Assembly: GCA_019426215.1 (NCBI GenBank)
Contig: CM033395.1
Span: 14,870,569-14,934,568 of the forward strand
DNA length: 64,000 nucleotides
DNA from: Buddleja alternifolia
Taxonomy: Eukaryota > Streptophyta > Magnoliopsida > Lamiales > Scrophulariaceae
Reading direction: 5' to 3'
Positions 13,601-25,721 of the stretch are shown here, piece after piece. A program made the position numbers and the translations under genes. The notes beneath the pieces were generated by a model that saw only the letters and a program-made list of their open reading frames with translations, ran no database searches and had not been told where the DNA came from. Every line of letters begins with the position of its first letter. The first letter of the stretch is position 1.

Positions 13601-15044
13601 TCTGGATCTAAGTCGAGAAAAGAAGTTATAGGATCAGCACGAATGGGAATATCTAATTCTTCAAAAGTGTTGAGAATATATGAATATCTGTTTCACATTG
13701 TGCTGAAAGAGTTTTTATCCTAGCGTTAGAAACTTAGAAACTAACGAGGAAAGGATAGACTAATTTGCGTAGCAAATACTTACCCTGAACACTAGAAAAC
13801 CTCTCAGATTGAGTAGCAGCTTGAGGATCTGAGCTGATTTCGGGAACAGCGTCAGAGGGAGGAACGCTTACTGACTCTTTAAGCGTTGGTTTCGCTGAAG
13901 CGCTAGAGGATACTACGGGAGTAGAAAGAGGAGTACGTCTTCGTGCAAGCGGTACTTCTTCCTCTTCCTCGGGAACGGAAAAGATAAACGCTGGAGGAGG
14001 CGATGGAGATTTTGGAGAAGGAGATTTTTATTTCGTTTTGGGCTCCGGCTTCTTCTTCTTGGGTTCAGGCTCCTGTTTCTTTGCTGGCTTGGATGGCTCA
14101 GTGACTTTGAGAACTATCTTTCTCTTAGGTTGCTTGACCACCACTTCTTCTTTGGACGAAGAGGATGATGATGAAGAGGAAGACGCTTGATCTTCATCAT
14201 CACTACGAACAACTCCTAAAGCACGAAGTCGCTCACGCTCTTCTTTTGGAACAACTGCACCACCTATCTTCCTTGACTTTTGCAGCTCACCGATCATTTT
14301 CTTTCTGTAGAATTTTATCGCTGGAATCTTTTTTCCAAAAAATTTTGCATAACCGCAAGCGCTAAGAATACGACTTAACACAATCCCATAAGGCTTGGGA
14401 TTCATCGACTTGGCCATCGCTGCCTTGAAGCGATTAAAAACGTAGAGAGACCAATTTATCTTCAACTTGGTCAGAATGGCCACCATCATTTTATATTGGA
14501 TGTTTGTAACTTTATCGAATGTCCCTTTTCTGCATTCGATCATCTTTGAGCATATATCCGCGAGAATAACGTATTCGCCCTTCATATCATTTTTCTTGAA
14601 GTTTGGCTTATACGCAGTATCAACATCTTCTTTCTTGATCAATTCCCAGACTTTTGTAGCATCTCCGAGAGTGACGTGTTCCACTTCAGTGCCATCATTG
14701 GGTAGAACCAACAATGAAGAAATCAAGGAAGGAGTGAGAACAAAAGTCTCTTTAGCAAAAGGGAAGACGCAGGATATGGAATTTTCGTCTTCAGAAATCT
14801 GGGCATTGTTGAAAAAGTGTAGACACTCTTCTTCAAAATAGTTGAAAATAGTAGTGATCATATCTCTCAAACCAGATTTTTGAACGAGTGGAAGAATCGT
14901 TCGAATAGGAAAGTTTTGGTTATCAAACAGGTAGTCCCAGTTAACCAGAAATCTGGCACTAACCGTGACTGGTTTTTCAGCACGGGAAGTTTTTCCGGTA
15001 GCAGACTTGGATGAGTTAGAAGATTTTGAAGCTTTGGGTGCCAT
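10674..15044 (-). pseudogene. Envelope-like ORF of the Sirevirus (degenerate)
   Basis: This is the large ORF region downstream of pol in the same orientation, the position where Sireviruses carry their envelope-like gene. The first block (15,044-14,028) starts MAPKASKSSNSS, has a globular part with FLVNWDYLFDNQNFPIRTIL and RILSACGYAKFFGKK, resembling the plant putative-transposon-protein domain, and ends in a serine run and a lysine/proline-rich tail. An in-frame TAA follows. The frame then continues to a CAGG|GTAAGT donor near 13,785 and, after another segment, a second CAGG|GTAAGC near 13,524. Later blocks are 13,455-13,075, 13,071-12,430 (after a frameshift) and 12,431-10,674 (with an in-frame TAA at 12,053-12,051). 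They include a DSESDSE acidic stretch and a heptad-rich segment (VALLVEEVRLLRRDVAELK). No signal peptide is evident. The function is unproven. Confidence 0.7.
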
Positions 15045-15927
15045 TGCTGAAAGTTTGAAGCTTTTGAAAGAAAGAGAGAAGTTTTTGCCTTGAGAGAGAT
15101 GAAGATTTTACAGCAGAGAGAATTTGGAAAAGTGATAAAGTCTGACTGTAAAAACCTTGAAGGGTTTAAATAGAGGCAAAAAGTAAATTCTCAATGGCTA
15201 CGATTTTGACACGTGGACAGTTAAAAAGTTTGAATTTTGAAAGTATTCAAATCTGATACGTTTTAAGGAAAATATGGATGCAAAAAGTGTGGTAAAATAG
15301 TTTATCAGTTACCAAAAAGAGCGAAATTTTGGGAGCCGCAGTTACCAATTTAATTGAAAAACATTTGAAAAAATTTGAAATTTTCAGCGTGATGTACACA
15401 CGCCTGATTGTACATTGACACGTAATCAGACTCGTGCAAACACTGAACTGTCTCAATTTTAGATAAAGGTCATTAACAGTCAGTTTGATTTGATAGACAC
15501 CCATGAACTGTATCAAATCTAATTTTTTGTACTTATCCACACGTTTCTTTAACGATGAAAACTATGCATGATTTTTTTTTAAATAATTTTCTTAGCGAAA
15601 ACGTGGGAATCTCTTTAACGCTTAAGACTTTTGGAGAACAAAATTTAATTGTGTAAAGTTTGAGATAAAGTTAATCGCTTGAATTTATAAATGACATTTT
15701 TATTTAGAGATTGACTTTGTCATGCATAAAGATAAGCGCTAGTGATCAGTGCATATATTTTTAAAGTCATATTTGATCACAGTCGCTTATAAATTGTTAT
15801 AAGTACAATTTTAAAGTTCCCCCTAAAATTGATAACTCGTTTCAATTTTGAAAGACGCTTTAGATGTATATATAGAGTGGATTCCCCCTAAAGCGAGTGC
15901 CTATGAAAGGAATGATGCTCGTGTGAT
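15045..15927 (-). other. Spacer between pol and envelope-like ORF with two internal purine tracts
   Basis: Non-coding spacer. Two identical 11-mers, TTCCCCCTAAA, at 15,817-15,827 and 15,882-15,892 read TTTAGGGGGAA on the element's coding strand, like extra polypurine tracts placed 65 bases apart just after the end of pol. Confidence 0.5.
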
Positions 15928-18900
15928 TTAATCGTTTAAATCGATCATACCTAATTCACTTCTCAAAGTGAGAAAACGTTGTTCGTTGAGCGCTTTGGTG
16001 AAGATATCTGCCAATTGTTTGTCAGTTCCAATGAAGTACATGGAGATATCTTTCTTTTGAACATGGTCACGCAAGAAATGGTATCTAATGTCAATATGTT
16101 TGGTTCTAGAATGAAGGACAGGATTTTGGGTCATAGCTAAAGCGCTTTGGTTATCATAGCTAAAGTTGTTGCCTCATCCAAAAGATTTGTGCACAACAGC
16201 TCCCAGCAGCTACATATTCTGCTTCAGCGGTAGAAGTCGCTATGGATTGTTGTTTCTTACTATGCCATGAAACTAGTCTATCACCTAGAAATTGATATGT
16301 ACCACTCGTACTTTTTATATCTATTTTGCATCCTGCAAAATCTGCATCTGAATAACCAATTAGTTCAAAAGGAGAGTCCCGTGGATACCATAAGCCCACA
16401 TTTTGTGTGCCTTTTAGGTATTTAAGGATTCTCTTGGCAGCATTTAAGTGTGATTCTCTAGGATCAGCTTGAAAGCGTGCACACATGCATATCGAAAACA
16501 TAATATCCGATCTACTAGCGGTAAGATAAAGAAGTGATCCAATGATACCTCTATAGTTAGTGATATCAATTTTCTTCCCACTTTCATCTTTATCTAACTT
16601 AAGCGTTTGGCTCATTGGAATTTTTGAAGATGATGCATTTTCCATACCAAATTTCTTAATCATATCTTTTGTATATTTGACTTGGTTTATAAATATTCCA
16701 TTAGGGAGTTGTTTAACTTGTAATCCTAAGAAGAAAGTTAATTCACACATCATGCTCATTTCAAATTGATCTTGCATCATTTTTGAAAATTTCTCACACA
16801 ATCGCTTATTTGTAGAACCAAATATAATATCATCAACATAAATTTGGACTAAGAGAATATCTTCATTATGGGTAATTTTAAATAACGTTGTGTCAACGCT
16901 GCCTTTTGAAAAGCCTTTACCTATAAGGAAGATAGAGAGAGTGTCATACCATGCTCTTGGTGCTTGTTTAAGGCCATAGAGTGCCTTATCCAGTTTGTAG
17001 ACCATACTTTTGCCATGGTTGTTGATGAATCCTGGAGGTTGCTCCACATAGACTTCTTCTTGCAGTTTACCATTCAATAATGCACTCTTCACGTCCATTT
17101 GATACACAGTGAATTTGTTGAATGCGGTAAACACTAGGAATATCCTAATTGCTTCAAGACAGGCTACTGGGGCGTATGTCATCAAAATCAATGCCCTCCT
17201 CTTGACAATAACCCTGAGCGACTAATCTAGCTTTGTTTCTTATAATAATGCCATCTTCGTCCATTTTGTTCCTAAAAACCCATCTAGTCCTAATAACTCC
17301 TTGAGGACTTGGCCTTGGTACTATCGTCCAAACCTTATTTCTCTCAAATTGGTTAGTCTCTTCTTGCATCGCTTCTACCCAACTTGAATCACTGAGCGCT
17401 TTATCCACTTTCTTTGGTTCCATTTGAGATAGAAAACTTGCGAACATGGCCTCATTAATTGTAGCTGACCTAGTTCTAACAGGTGCTTCCATATCTCCAA
17501 TTATTAGCTCTGGTGGATGGTCTCTAAGCCATTTGCGGTCTGGTTGGAAGGGGTTGAGAGACTCTTGGTTATCAATCTCTTGATCCATGTTTGTCTCTTG
17601 CGCCGTCGCTTCATCATTCACAGTTCCAATTTGCTCTTGATGATCATTCTCTTCATGATCATCAGTGATTCTGACTTTATCATCATTTGTAACCTCACGA
17701 GTAACCTTAGGAATAGGCACAAAGATCTCATCATCCTCATTATCACTATTATCATCAAGATTAATTTGTGACGCTTGTTGGGCAAGATCTTCAATTCCTA
17801 CATCATCAGGATTAACCTTACTCGGTTCTTGGTTAGCATCATCAAACAAAACATGAATGGACTCTTCAACCTTCGATTTGATCTTATTTAGGATGCGAAA
17901 ACTCTTTCCATTCTTGGCATAGCCTAGAAAGATTCCCTCATCCGCTTTAGGATCAAAAGTCTTTAGGCTGTGGGATCCATTATTATGAATGAAACATTTT
18001 GAACCAAATACATGAAAATATGAAACGTTAGGCTTAAGTCCCTTCCACAACTCATATGGAGTCTTCTCATGTTGCTTGTTGATCATACACCGGTTCTGAG
18101 TGTAGCAAGCGGTGTTGATGGCTTCGGCCCAAAACCTTTAAGGCAGCCTAGACTCTGCAAGCATCGTCCTAGCGGCTTCTTTAAGCGTTCTATTCCGTCG
18201 CTCAGCAACTCCATTTTGTTGAGGTGTTCTAGGGGCAGAATACTCATGAAGTATTCTAAAATCTGTACAAAACTTCTCAACAAATTGGTTAGTAAATTCA
18301 GTTCCTCTATCGCTTCTAATTCTCGTCACCTTTAGATCTTTTGAATTTTGCAGTTGACGAATTAGCGCTGTGAGCTTGACACTAGTTTCATCTTTGGTCG
18401 CTAGAAATTCTACCCATGTATAGCGAGAGAAATCATCAACTATTACTAGCGAGTACTTTTTACCACTAACACTCATGATTTGAATAGGACCAAACAAATC
18501 TAGATGCAATAGTTCAAGAACTCTAGAAGTAGATAGACATGGTTTCTTCTTGAAAGATGATTTAACTTGTTTACCCATTTGACATGCATCACATAAGAGA
18601 TTCTTTTGAAAGGAACCCTTAGGTAATCCCTCTACTAGATTTAGTGATATTAACTGAGAGATTGCCTAAAAGTTGAGTTGATTCATTTTTCTATGCCATA
18701 ACCAACCCAATTCATTTTGACTTTTAGCAACAAAGCATGTGGGGTTGTTATCAAATGTAGAATCCCAATCCACTAAATACACATTGTTTGTTCTTTTTCC
18801 TCTTAATTTAGTAGACTTAGTCTTAGCGTCGTTGTTATAGCAAAACTCGCTTGAAAATTTAACATCAAAGCCTTTATCACAAAATTGACTAATGCTCAAC

Positions 18901-19064
18901 AAATTATGCTTAAGACCCTCAACATAATATACATCACTAATCATGATGTTCCCCCTGTGCATGATACCTATACCTTTGGTTTTACCTTTAGAGTTATCAC
19001 CGAATATAACTTGAGGACCATTGGTAGCTCGATAGTTGACTAGGTACCTGCATTCAGGATAGTT
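15928..19064 (-). pseudogene. Sirevirus pol: pre-integrase, integrase, reverse transcriptase, RNase H (frameshifted)
   Basis: Pol is read in pieces on the minus strand. 18,962-18,666 is the pre-integrase region (YYVEGLKHNLLSISQFCD and a WHRKMNQLN zinc part). 18,578-18,138 is the integrase catalytic core with its acidic residues in HLDLFGP, RSDRGTEF and NGVAERRNRT. 18,086-17,160 is the integrase C-terminal region and start of the reverse transcriptase. 17,191-16,160 is the reverse transcriptase with the catalytic IYVDDIIFGST and ALYGLKQAPRAWY, passing into RNase H (YSDADFAG, STAEAEYVAA). 16,134-15,928 is the pol end with QLADIFTKAL. At least four frameshifts or stops separate these. The protease is damaged: downstream sequence VIFGDNSKG is present near 18,995, but the segment that should hold its catalytic aspartate triad is missing after VPKKN at 19,065. 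Confidence 0.88.
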
Positions 19065-21128
19065 CTAATTCTTCTTAGGTACCCATGTGCTCTTGGGTCC
19101 TTCGATGTTAGTAACCTTGTTTTGAATTAAAACTTTAGGAACCCATATCTGCCGAGTCTTCATTGTAGGAATACTGGCCTTTTTGGGTTTCACATAGTGT
19201 TGTGTGTGCTTTTTGTTCACCTTCTTTTGGGTGTGCTTTTTGGGTGTATAGTAATATCCTCGATTATAATAGTAATCATAATCGTAATCATAGTCATAGT
19301 CATCATAGTATCGATAATATGATCTAGATCTTTGAGGATATTGACGCTGGTATTTCCTTGGCGCTGGCTTGGGTTGCTCTTTTGGTGTTGAACGCTTAGC
19401 GCTTGATTCACAGTGTTCAGGCTTACCTTTATCCTGTTGAGCGTTTGGATGAGCCCATTTTTGTGAATCATTTGCTTTAGCCTTACCCTTGCCTGAGTCA
19501 GCTTTGGCTTTCTCATTTGGCCTCGTACCATTGTCGCTAGGTTCATTTAGCATTTGTCTTTGTGAACTTTCCTTAACAAAGGTAACACCTTTTCCTTTGT
19601 TGTTCGCCGTAACATTAGATTTATTAGGTTGTTTACCGAATTTATTGCATCCTAAACCGGTCTTTTCACCAAATAATCTAGTTACTTCAGTCACATTATC
19701 CAACTTTCTAGAAGCTTTTGATAATGATGAGATGAGCTACTCTGATTTAGCAAGTCTAGCGATCAGATCAGTTTCTCTCTTGACTATTATATCAAGATCG
19801 CTTTTCAATTGAGTAATTTCACTTTCAAGCGATCGGTTTCTCTCAATGCATTGTTGCTGAACTTGCAACTCTGCTTTGAGTGTTACTTTATCTCTTGTCA
19901 GTGATGAGATAATAGCGAGATCGTTTTGATATATTTTGGCAGCCTCTTGACAATCTTTATAATATTCATTAACTTTGTCAAGTAATTCATCATACGAAAG
20001 AGGATGAGATAATTCATTGGTTACCTCTGGTAGCTATTTATCAGATGCTTCATCACCTCTTGCCATGAGACAGATCAACACTGAGTCGCTTGTAGGGTCA
20101 TCATCACTGCTTTCATCTGATGATTCCAAATCCTCTTTAGGTGCGAAGAATGGTTCAGATTCCGCTAGCAAACTTTGTTGGCGAAGGTTGCTCCTGGATT
20201 GGTTTCTATCCACATAGTCTTACCTTGTGGGCTTAGACACATTTGGATAAGGGCAATTTACCTGGTAGTTTCTTGCAATTATAACACAAATTAGTTTTCA
20301 TTTTCTGTTCAGTGGATAATCACTTTGATCCAACTGGCGCTGAGAGATTCTGAGTAGGCGATGGAGGCGCTTGATATGGAACTGGCGCTACTGGTTGAGG
20401 TGCGGAGTTTGAAATGAAGTTTGTCCAATAGGATTTCTCTTTTCATATCTTAGAAATTTCTTGAATTTCTTGACTAATAAGGCCATTTCCTTTTCTTCAT
20501 TTGATTCCACTGGTTTAACCTCACTAACCGCTTTACCCTTATTTTTGGTGGTAGCGATTAATGCTCCTGATACTGAGGCTGAAGTTGTTGTGTCACTGAC
20601 TTCACCTAACTCGAATTCGAATGCCTTTAACTCTGAAAACACATGTTCTGGAGTAAGAGTCTCCAAAGTTTGTGATTCTCTCATAGCAACAGTCTTAATC
20701 AAATATTTACTTGGAAGACTTCTGAAAATCTTATTGACCATTTCCTTGTTGGTCAATTCCTTGTCTAGTGATGCTAACTCGGTAATGAGCAAAGTAAATC
20801 TTGCGTCCAATTGTTCTAGCATCTCATTGGGCTGCATTTTCAAATGCTCGAATCTTTGCATGGCTGTGGAGAGCTTGTTCTCCTTCATTTGTGCTGAGCC
20901 TTCGCACACAATGGCCAACTTATCCCAAATTTCTTTGGAAGTCTTACATTGCTTGATCTTGTTGAACAATGCATCGTTATCTCCTAACGCTGAGTAAAGT
21001 GCACTTCATCCAACATTATCCAGATTAGCTCTTTTTCTATCCTCTGGCATCCATTCTAACATAGGTTTCTCGACATAACCATCTGGAGTATCTTCGGTCG
21101 CTCTAGGGGCTCGAATTACAATTTTCAT
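19065..21128 (-). pseudogene. Sirevirus gag (UBN2 core, zinc knuckle relic, coiled coil)
   Basis: Gag starts at the ATG at 21,128 (MKIVIRAPRATED). An in-frame TGA at 21,008-21,006 replaces a probable tryptophan codon. 20,969-20,388 encodes the capsid core (CKTSKEIWDKLAIVCEG, FRSLPSKY). A zinc knuckle is visible near 20,290 (CYNCKK) but a frameshift destroys its His-Cys half. A charged and coiled segment follows at about 20,200-19,700 (SESEI/LKSDLDIIVKRETDLIARL). 19,703-19,065 is a lysine- and proline-rich tail with a tyrosine/aspartate repeat (DYDYDYDYDYYY). The coiled segment and basic tail fit a Sirevirus gag and are not usual in other Copia lineages. Confidence 0.82.
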
Positions 21129-21354
21129 AATCTAAATGGGGCCATTTATAATCACATCACACATTTCATTATCGCACGAAAATAAATATGCGAATGCTCT
21201 AAGTTTCCAAGAATCATAATTTGATTATACCAACTTAGGCATTTTGTTAAAAGCCATAATGAGATGTAAGAGAAAATAAAAGCGATTAGGTTTTTAGAAA
21301 AATGGATCTAAACAAGCAGTTACGCTCGGAAACGCTTAGGTTTCTACTTCAATC

Positions 21355-21366
21355 GCTCTGATACCA
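21355..21366 (-). other. Primer-binding site of the Sirevirus
   Basis: On the minus strand it reads TGGTATCAGAGC, two bases inside the 5' LTR. Complementary to initiator-Met tRNA. Confidence 0.85.
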
Positions 21367-21368
21367 CT

Positions 21369-22901
21369 TCGTGGTCCCAAGTGGCATACGAAAGGGTCTA
21401 GAAGGGAGGGGGTTGAATAGACCTGAAGTCTTTTTTGACTTCAAAAAATTTCGTATCACTTTAAAGGTTTGAACGCTTGGATAACTGAGCGCTTGGGTCA
21501 GACGCTTCAGGAAAGTTAACTTAGACTTAGTGATTTTAGCAGTTTACCAAAGTAGGGCAACGCTTAGATCGGTTAATCAGGGTTAGCACAGCGGAAATGA
21601 GTTTTAGCGTTCTTTTAGTTAATTTAATCGCTTTGCACTTTAACTTGTCTCTTTCAAAGATAAATGATGTAATAATAATAATAAGACAGTAAAGATAAAT
21701 AACACAAGATATATAAGGTTCACTGGGTGGTGTAATCCCAGCTACGTCCTTCTTCTCCTTTTTCACTCAGAGAAATTTACTAGGTTGATTTTCAAAGAAT
21801 CACACAGAATCTTCTACAAGATAGTAAAGGGTGAAGATGATCTTGGGCTCCTTGATCACACAGACTTCAACACTAATGAAGATAGTCTTCTTCAAGCTTC
21901 TCTCACTCAGAAATACTGCCTGAAAGGGTTCAACAACTTTTCTCACTCAGATGAAAGGTTGAGGTTTGTCACTAGGGTTTTGTTTGTTTTTGAAAAGATC
22001 AAACAACTTGGAATATCTCAGTTGGAATTTAGGTTTCTTCTTTAGAAGATGTTTTGAGATATTTGTAACTGTCTGGAATGTAGATAAAAATCTTGAAAGA
22101 TTTGGCTATGGAGTTTCTAAGCTTTTTCCCAGAAAATGTACGTAAGATTTTTGGCGATAATTTCTCTTCTCTTTTTCGTACGTATCCTGTGTATCTTGTA
22201 TATCTCTTTTTTATTTAGGGTTTGCTGGGGTAAGGTATTTATAGGCAATTTCTTGGGATCTGTCCATTGGACACATGTAGGAGCGTGCCTTTCACGCAGC
22301 ACATGAGTTTACCTAAAGTCTGACATTCCTAAAAATTCGCTGAAGCCGATTGGACGGGAGCAGCTGAAACTCTGAAATTTCTGACAGTCTGGTCAAAAGG
22401 TGGCTTGTCCACAAGTCACAGTGGCTTATCACATTTAATGCTCTTATCAAGCATTTAATGCAATTTGAATTTATTTCCCGTTGGAAATAAATGTCCGTTG
22501 AATGATTGTATTTAAGTCCTTCATGACTTGAGGATTTATTTCAGGTGAATCTAACATAAGTCGCTTGAGAGATTTTGAGCGCTTGATCCATAAACCCTGA
22601 AATGAGGTCTTTTAGCGTTTGACGGACGCTAAGAAGAAAATCTTTATCTCTGGTTGACTTCAGACGCTGGTCTTCAACTTCTTCTCTAATAGACTCACCT
22701 AGAATTCTACTAGCGATTCAGTCACTAAGAAATGTCTAGATTCTATAAAGATAAAAATTACAAGCCTAAAACAATAAATTACAACTTTCAAATGCTTATA
22801 CATCAATCTATGAAAAACGGAAACTTACATTGTATTTTTGGGGTCTAACATTAAATCCTATCTTGTCATCATCAAAACATCTAACATGAAATTTCCTAAC
22901 A
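21369..22901 (-). repeat. Sirevirus 5' LTR
   Basis: Partner of 8,920-10,451 along the full 1.53 kb. The terminal dinucleotide next to the primer-binding site is TC where the other copy has TG, so the terminus has mutated. Confidence 0.88.
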
Positions 22902-24113
22902 CCTCGTATCTTCAAGCAATCCAATTGTCTCGCCTCTAAGATGTATCCACACCTCCGTATAGTTCCCAATAATTATATATACGGTGCTAGCCCATATAAT
23001 TATTTTAGATCTAATCTAAGCGTAAATATATGTGAAAGGTTAATCTCAACACATGAGCAAAACCTTGTCTAGAAATAATATGGGTGAGGGGCGAGTTTTC
23101 TTGGAGAAAATAAGAAGACAAAATTTCTCTATTTCGCTTCTTAATTAAGGCTGGACGAAAATTTCCCTAGAAATTTCTCTATTTTTCTTCTTAAGGCTGG
23201 ACAAAAATGTCCCTAGAAATTAAGTGTGTGTGTGTGTGTGTGTTTTTCTTAACACACATATTTATAGAGATACTCCTAAGTTTAATTTGATTAGAAGTCA
23301 AGATGAGATAAAATCTCCAAAATTTGACTTTCATCTATTCCTAATCAAATTCAATTAAGGAGTTTCCTAAAAATAAGGAACTTAGCTTGCAAGCTAACTT
23401 GTTCCCTATTTTCACTCCTAAAACATTTCCTTAATTCCAACTTGATCAAGACTTGGAAATGAATTAAATCCTCCCCCAAACTCGTCCGCCTACACGCCCC
23501 CTCTATGCCTTGGAATCTAAACATTTTGTCCAACTTGATTTAATTTTGACTCCTTATTTAAATAAATAGTCCAACAATTTAATTAAATATTTCATAATAA
23601 TTAAAGTCCAACTTAATTATTATTACCCAATTATTTTTTTAATTCTATTTAATTTTTGACTTCCTCTACTAATTAAATGTAACCCTTGGACTTTACTTAG
23701 TCCATTAATTAATTAATCCTACTTGATTAATCAAATAGTCTAATTAATTGATCTCGATCCAATTAATTAATATTCCTCTTTAGGTAAGTACAAGACTTTT
23801 CTAATTTCACCTCAACTTCCAAAGTTGATTAATCATATTTTTTAAGCAGGAACCTCAGCAGTTAGTGTGTGACCCCTTACGCTAGTTCCTGTTCTAGTAG
23901 TAAGTATACTTTCTAAAAGTGTCATAGAACCTTTCTATATTTAGAAAGTACTAGATTAAATCTTCCTTGATTTAATCCGACCATGTATCATTCACCATAA
24001 TATTGTGGTACTTACAAATCGAGGTTACTGTCTAGCAACGGGCTCCGAAGACCTAGATACAAACGATGTAAAGATACTCAACCTATCATAACCACGATCT
24101 TCGCATAAGTAAG

Positions 24114-25706
24114 TGACACGACAAAATCCTAGCAAGAGAACTAGGTCGCGTAAGTAGTAAAGTGGATTTCTAAGTCCGGGGTTATCGTATCCGCAGGGAC
24201 AACTATAATCTAAGTACCAAGACTACTATATTACTCAATTCTAAGTTAAATCGGTCGATAGAAAGGTTGATTAACTAATTAATAAATACTAGAAAATAAA
24301 CTAAGGCAACGTCACACCAAATAAAGGGAGGAAACAATAGAGAGAAGCGATCAAGGCATATGGTTCAACCAATTATGCATTTCGATTGTGATTTAGGTTC
24401 TATTGGATTATTAGATTAATTTAGCTAAGGCGAAATTCCCTAACGTACGTACCACCCAATCTCTTGGCATAGCAACCCTACCCTTGGTAACGATTTCCTA
24501 TATATCTCTATATGAAAACCCGATTAACGAGGATGCATTTAAGGTCTAGGACTTCCCCACGTGAATGGAAAGTCACCTAAAGAAATTGAGTCTATCTCTA
24601 GTCGGTTTAACTATAGGGTATTCAATGTTTATATCTTCCCTAGGTTATTATCTCTCGATCTCTAACCTAGGCATTTTATCAAACACTTGGTGATCAAGCA
24701 AATGTAGCATTGAGATCAAATATTTAATACATAGCTAAAACCAAAATTAATCCAATAAACACCAACAAATCAACAATCAAAATAACATAAATGGCCTATC
24801 CATGGCCTCAATCAAACAAGTTTAGCTCATATTCATGTCAAAAGTGCAATTATAAATCATACAAGCCATAAGAGGTTTGAACAAATTCAAGAAATAAAGA
24901 TGTAAAAACTCCCTAATTCTTGTAGAGATGTGGATTCCTTGTTCAATTCTCCATGTTTTGACCTTCAATCTTCTCTCCCAAGCTCTCTCTCTCTATTTTC
25001 GTGTGGCAGCTGCTATCCAAGGTGAGTTAGGGTAAAAAATGGCTAAAAGGGGTATTTATAGACCAAACCGCTGCCTCGAACGCTACGGCGTTCTCTTGTT
25101 GAATGCCGCGGCGTTGGCTACTGCATGTGAACACCGCGGCGTTCTCTTGATGAACGCCTCGGCGTTCGTCCCCTGCTGCTCCAGCCAGTTTTGGTAAATT
25201 TCGCATAACTTTCTCTACCGATGTCGGAATACACTGATTCAAGATGCTGTAGAATCCTAACACAAATATATACATCTCTCAAGAAGACACTAGGGCCTAA
25301 ATCAAACGTTAAAGATGACAAATGTGTCTCACAAGTCACTGAATGAGAAAACTCCATCGTAAGACGTCTCTTCCCATGACGTTTTCACCTCCTTCCTTAC
25401 ATATCGGATCTTTGTCTTCAACATAAGAAATGTAACTTTGCCTCTTATCATTCCATTGGTATAAGAAGTGTGTAATTTGGACATGGGTAGAGAAATATAT
25501 TCCATAAACTCTAGCACTGCGCAGACAGTTTGTATCTTTATGCATGATTTACCTTCAATCCTTGTTCTTTTCCTCCAAATGATATGTTATTCTAGAAAAT
25601 ATGAGAAAACAAGGATCAAAGCATCATATGTGATCAAATTATCAAGGAAACAATCAAAACCAAGTCGATAAACGGGGGGAAACTAGTGTAAAAATAACAT
25701 ATATCA
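24114..25706 (-). repeat. 3' LTR of the pol-less Gypsy element
   Basis: It starts TGACACGACAAAATCC and ends CATATATCA. It holds a four-unit array of the GC-rich palindromic module at 25,078-25,166. It pairs with 29,973-31,574. Confidence 0.92.
25078..25166. repeat. GC-rich palindromic module array (LTR copy 1)
   Basis: Four 15-base units of the form GAACGCCGCGGCGTT start at 25,078, 25,101, 25,129 and 25,152 (spacing 23, 28, 23). Each is a near-perfect palindrome around CCGCGG or a one- or two-base variant, standing out in very AT-rich DNA. On the element's coding strand the units encode the motif RRGV-Q-N-A-F in two frames. Confidence 0.8.
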
Positions 25707-25721
25707 ACTACCCCCAAACTT
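25707..25721 (-). other. Polypurine tract of the pol-less Gypsy element
   Basis: On the minus strand it reads AAGTTTGGGGGTAGT, directly before the 3' LTR. Confidence 0.75.

Larger units (their letters stand above)
8920..22901 (-). mobile_element. Sirevirus-type Copia retrotransposon with envelope-like ORF
   Basis: A 14-kb Copia element on the minus strand, in the order 5' LTR (21,369-22,901), primer-binding site, gag, integrase, reverse transcriptase/RNase H, envelope-like ORF, polypurine tract, 3' LTR (8,920-10,451). The imperfect target duplication is CCTTG (8,915-8,919) against CCTCG (22,902-22,906). Three things place it in the Sirevirus (SIRE/Maximus) lineage: the long envelope-like region downstream of pol, a gag with a long charged/coiled C-terminal part, and an AAAAAGGGGGAAAT polypurine tract. 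By eye the LTRs differ at roughly 35-45 of 1,530 positions, and every coding module carries stops or frameshifts, so it is inactive. Confidence 0.9.

Noticed and set aside
20461..20997. A 178-codon plus-strand ORF and other long ORFs opposite retroelement genes (also around 4,208, 14,467, 27,432)
   Set aside because: Antisense shadows of gag and envelope-like coding sequence with low-complexity or implausible translations.
25027..25545. Overlapping short ORFs conserved between the two LTRs (and at 30,880-31,413)
   Set aside because: They are conserved because the LTRs are duplicates of each other. No start context, codon pattern or family motif supports them as genes. The peptide repeat is noted under the palindromic module instead.
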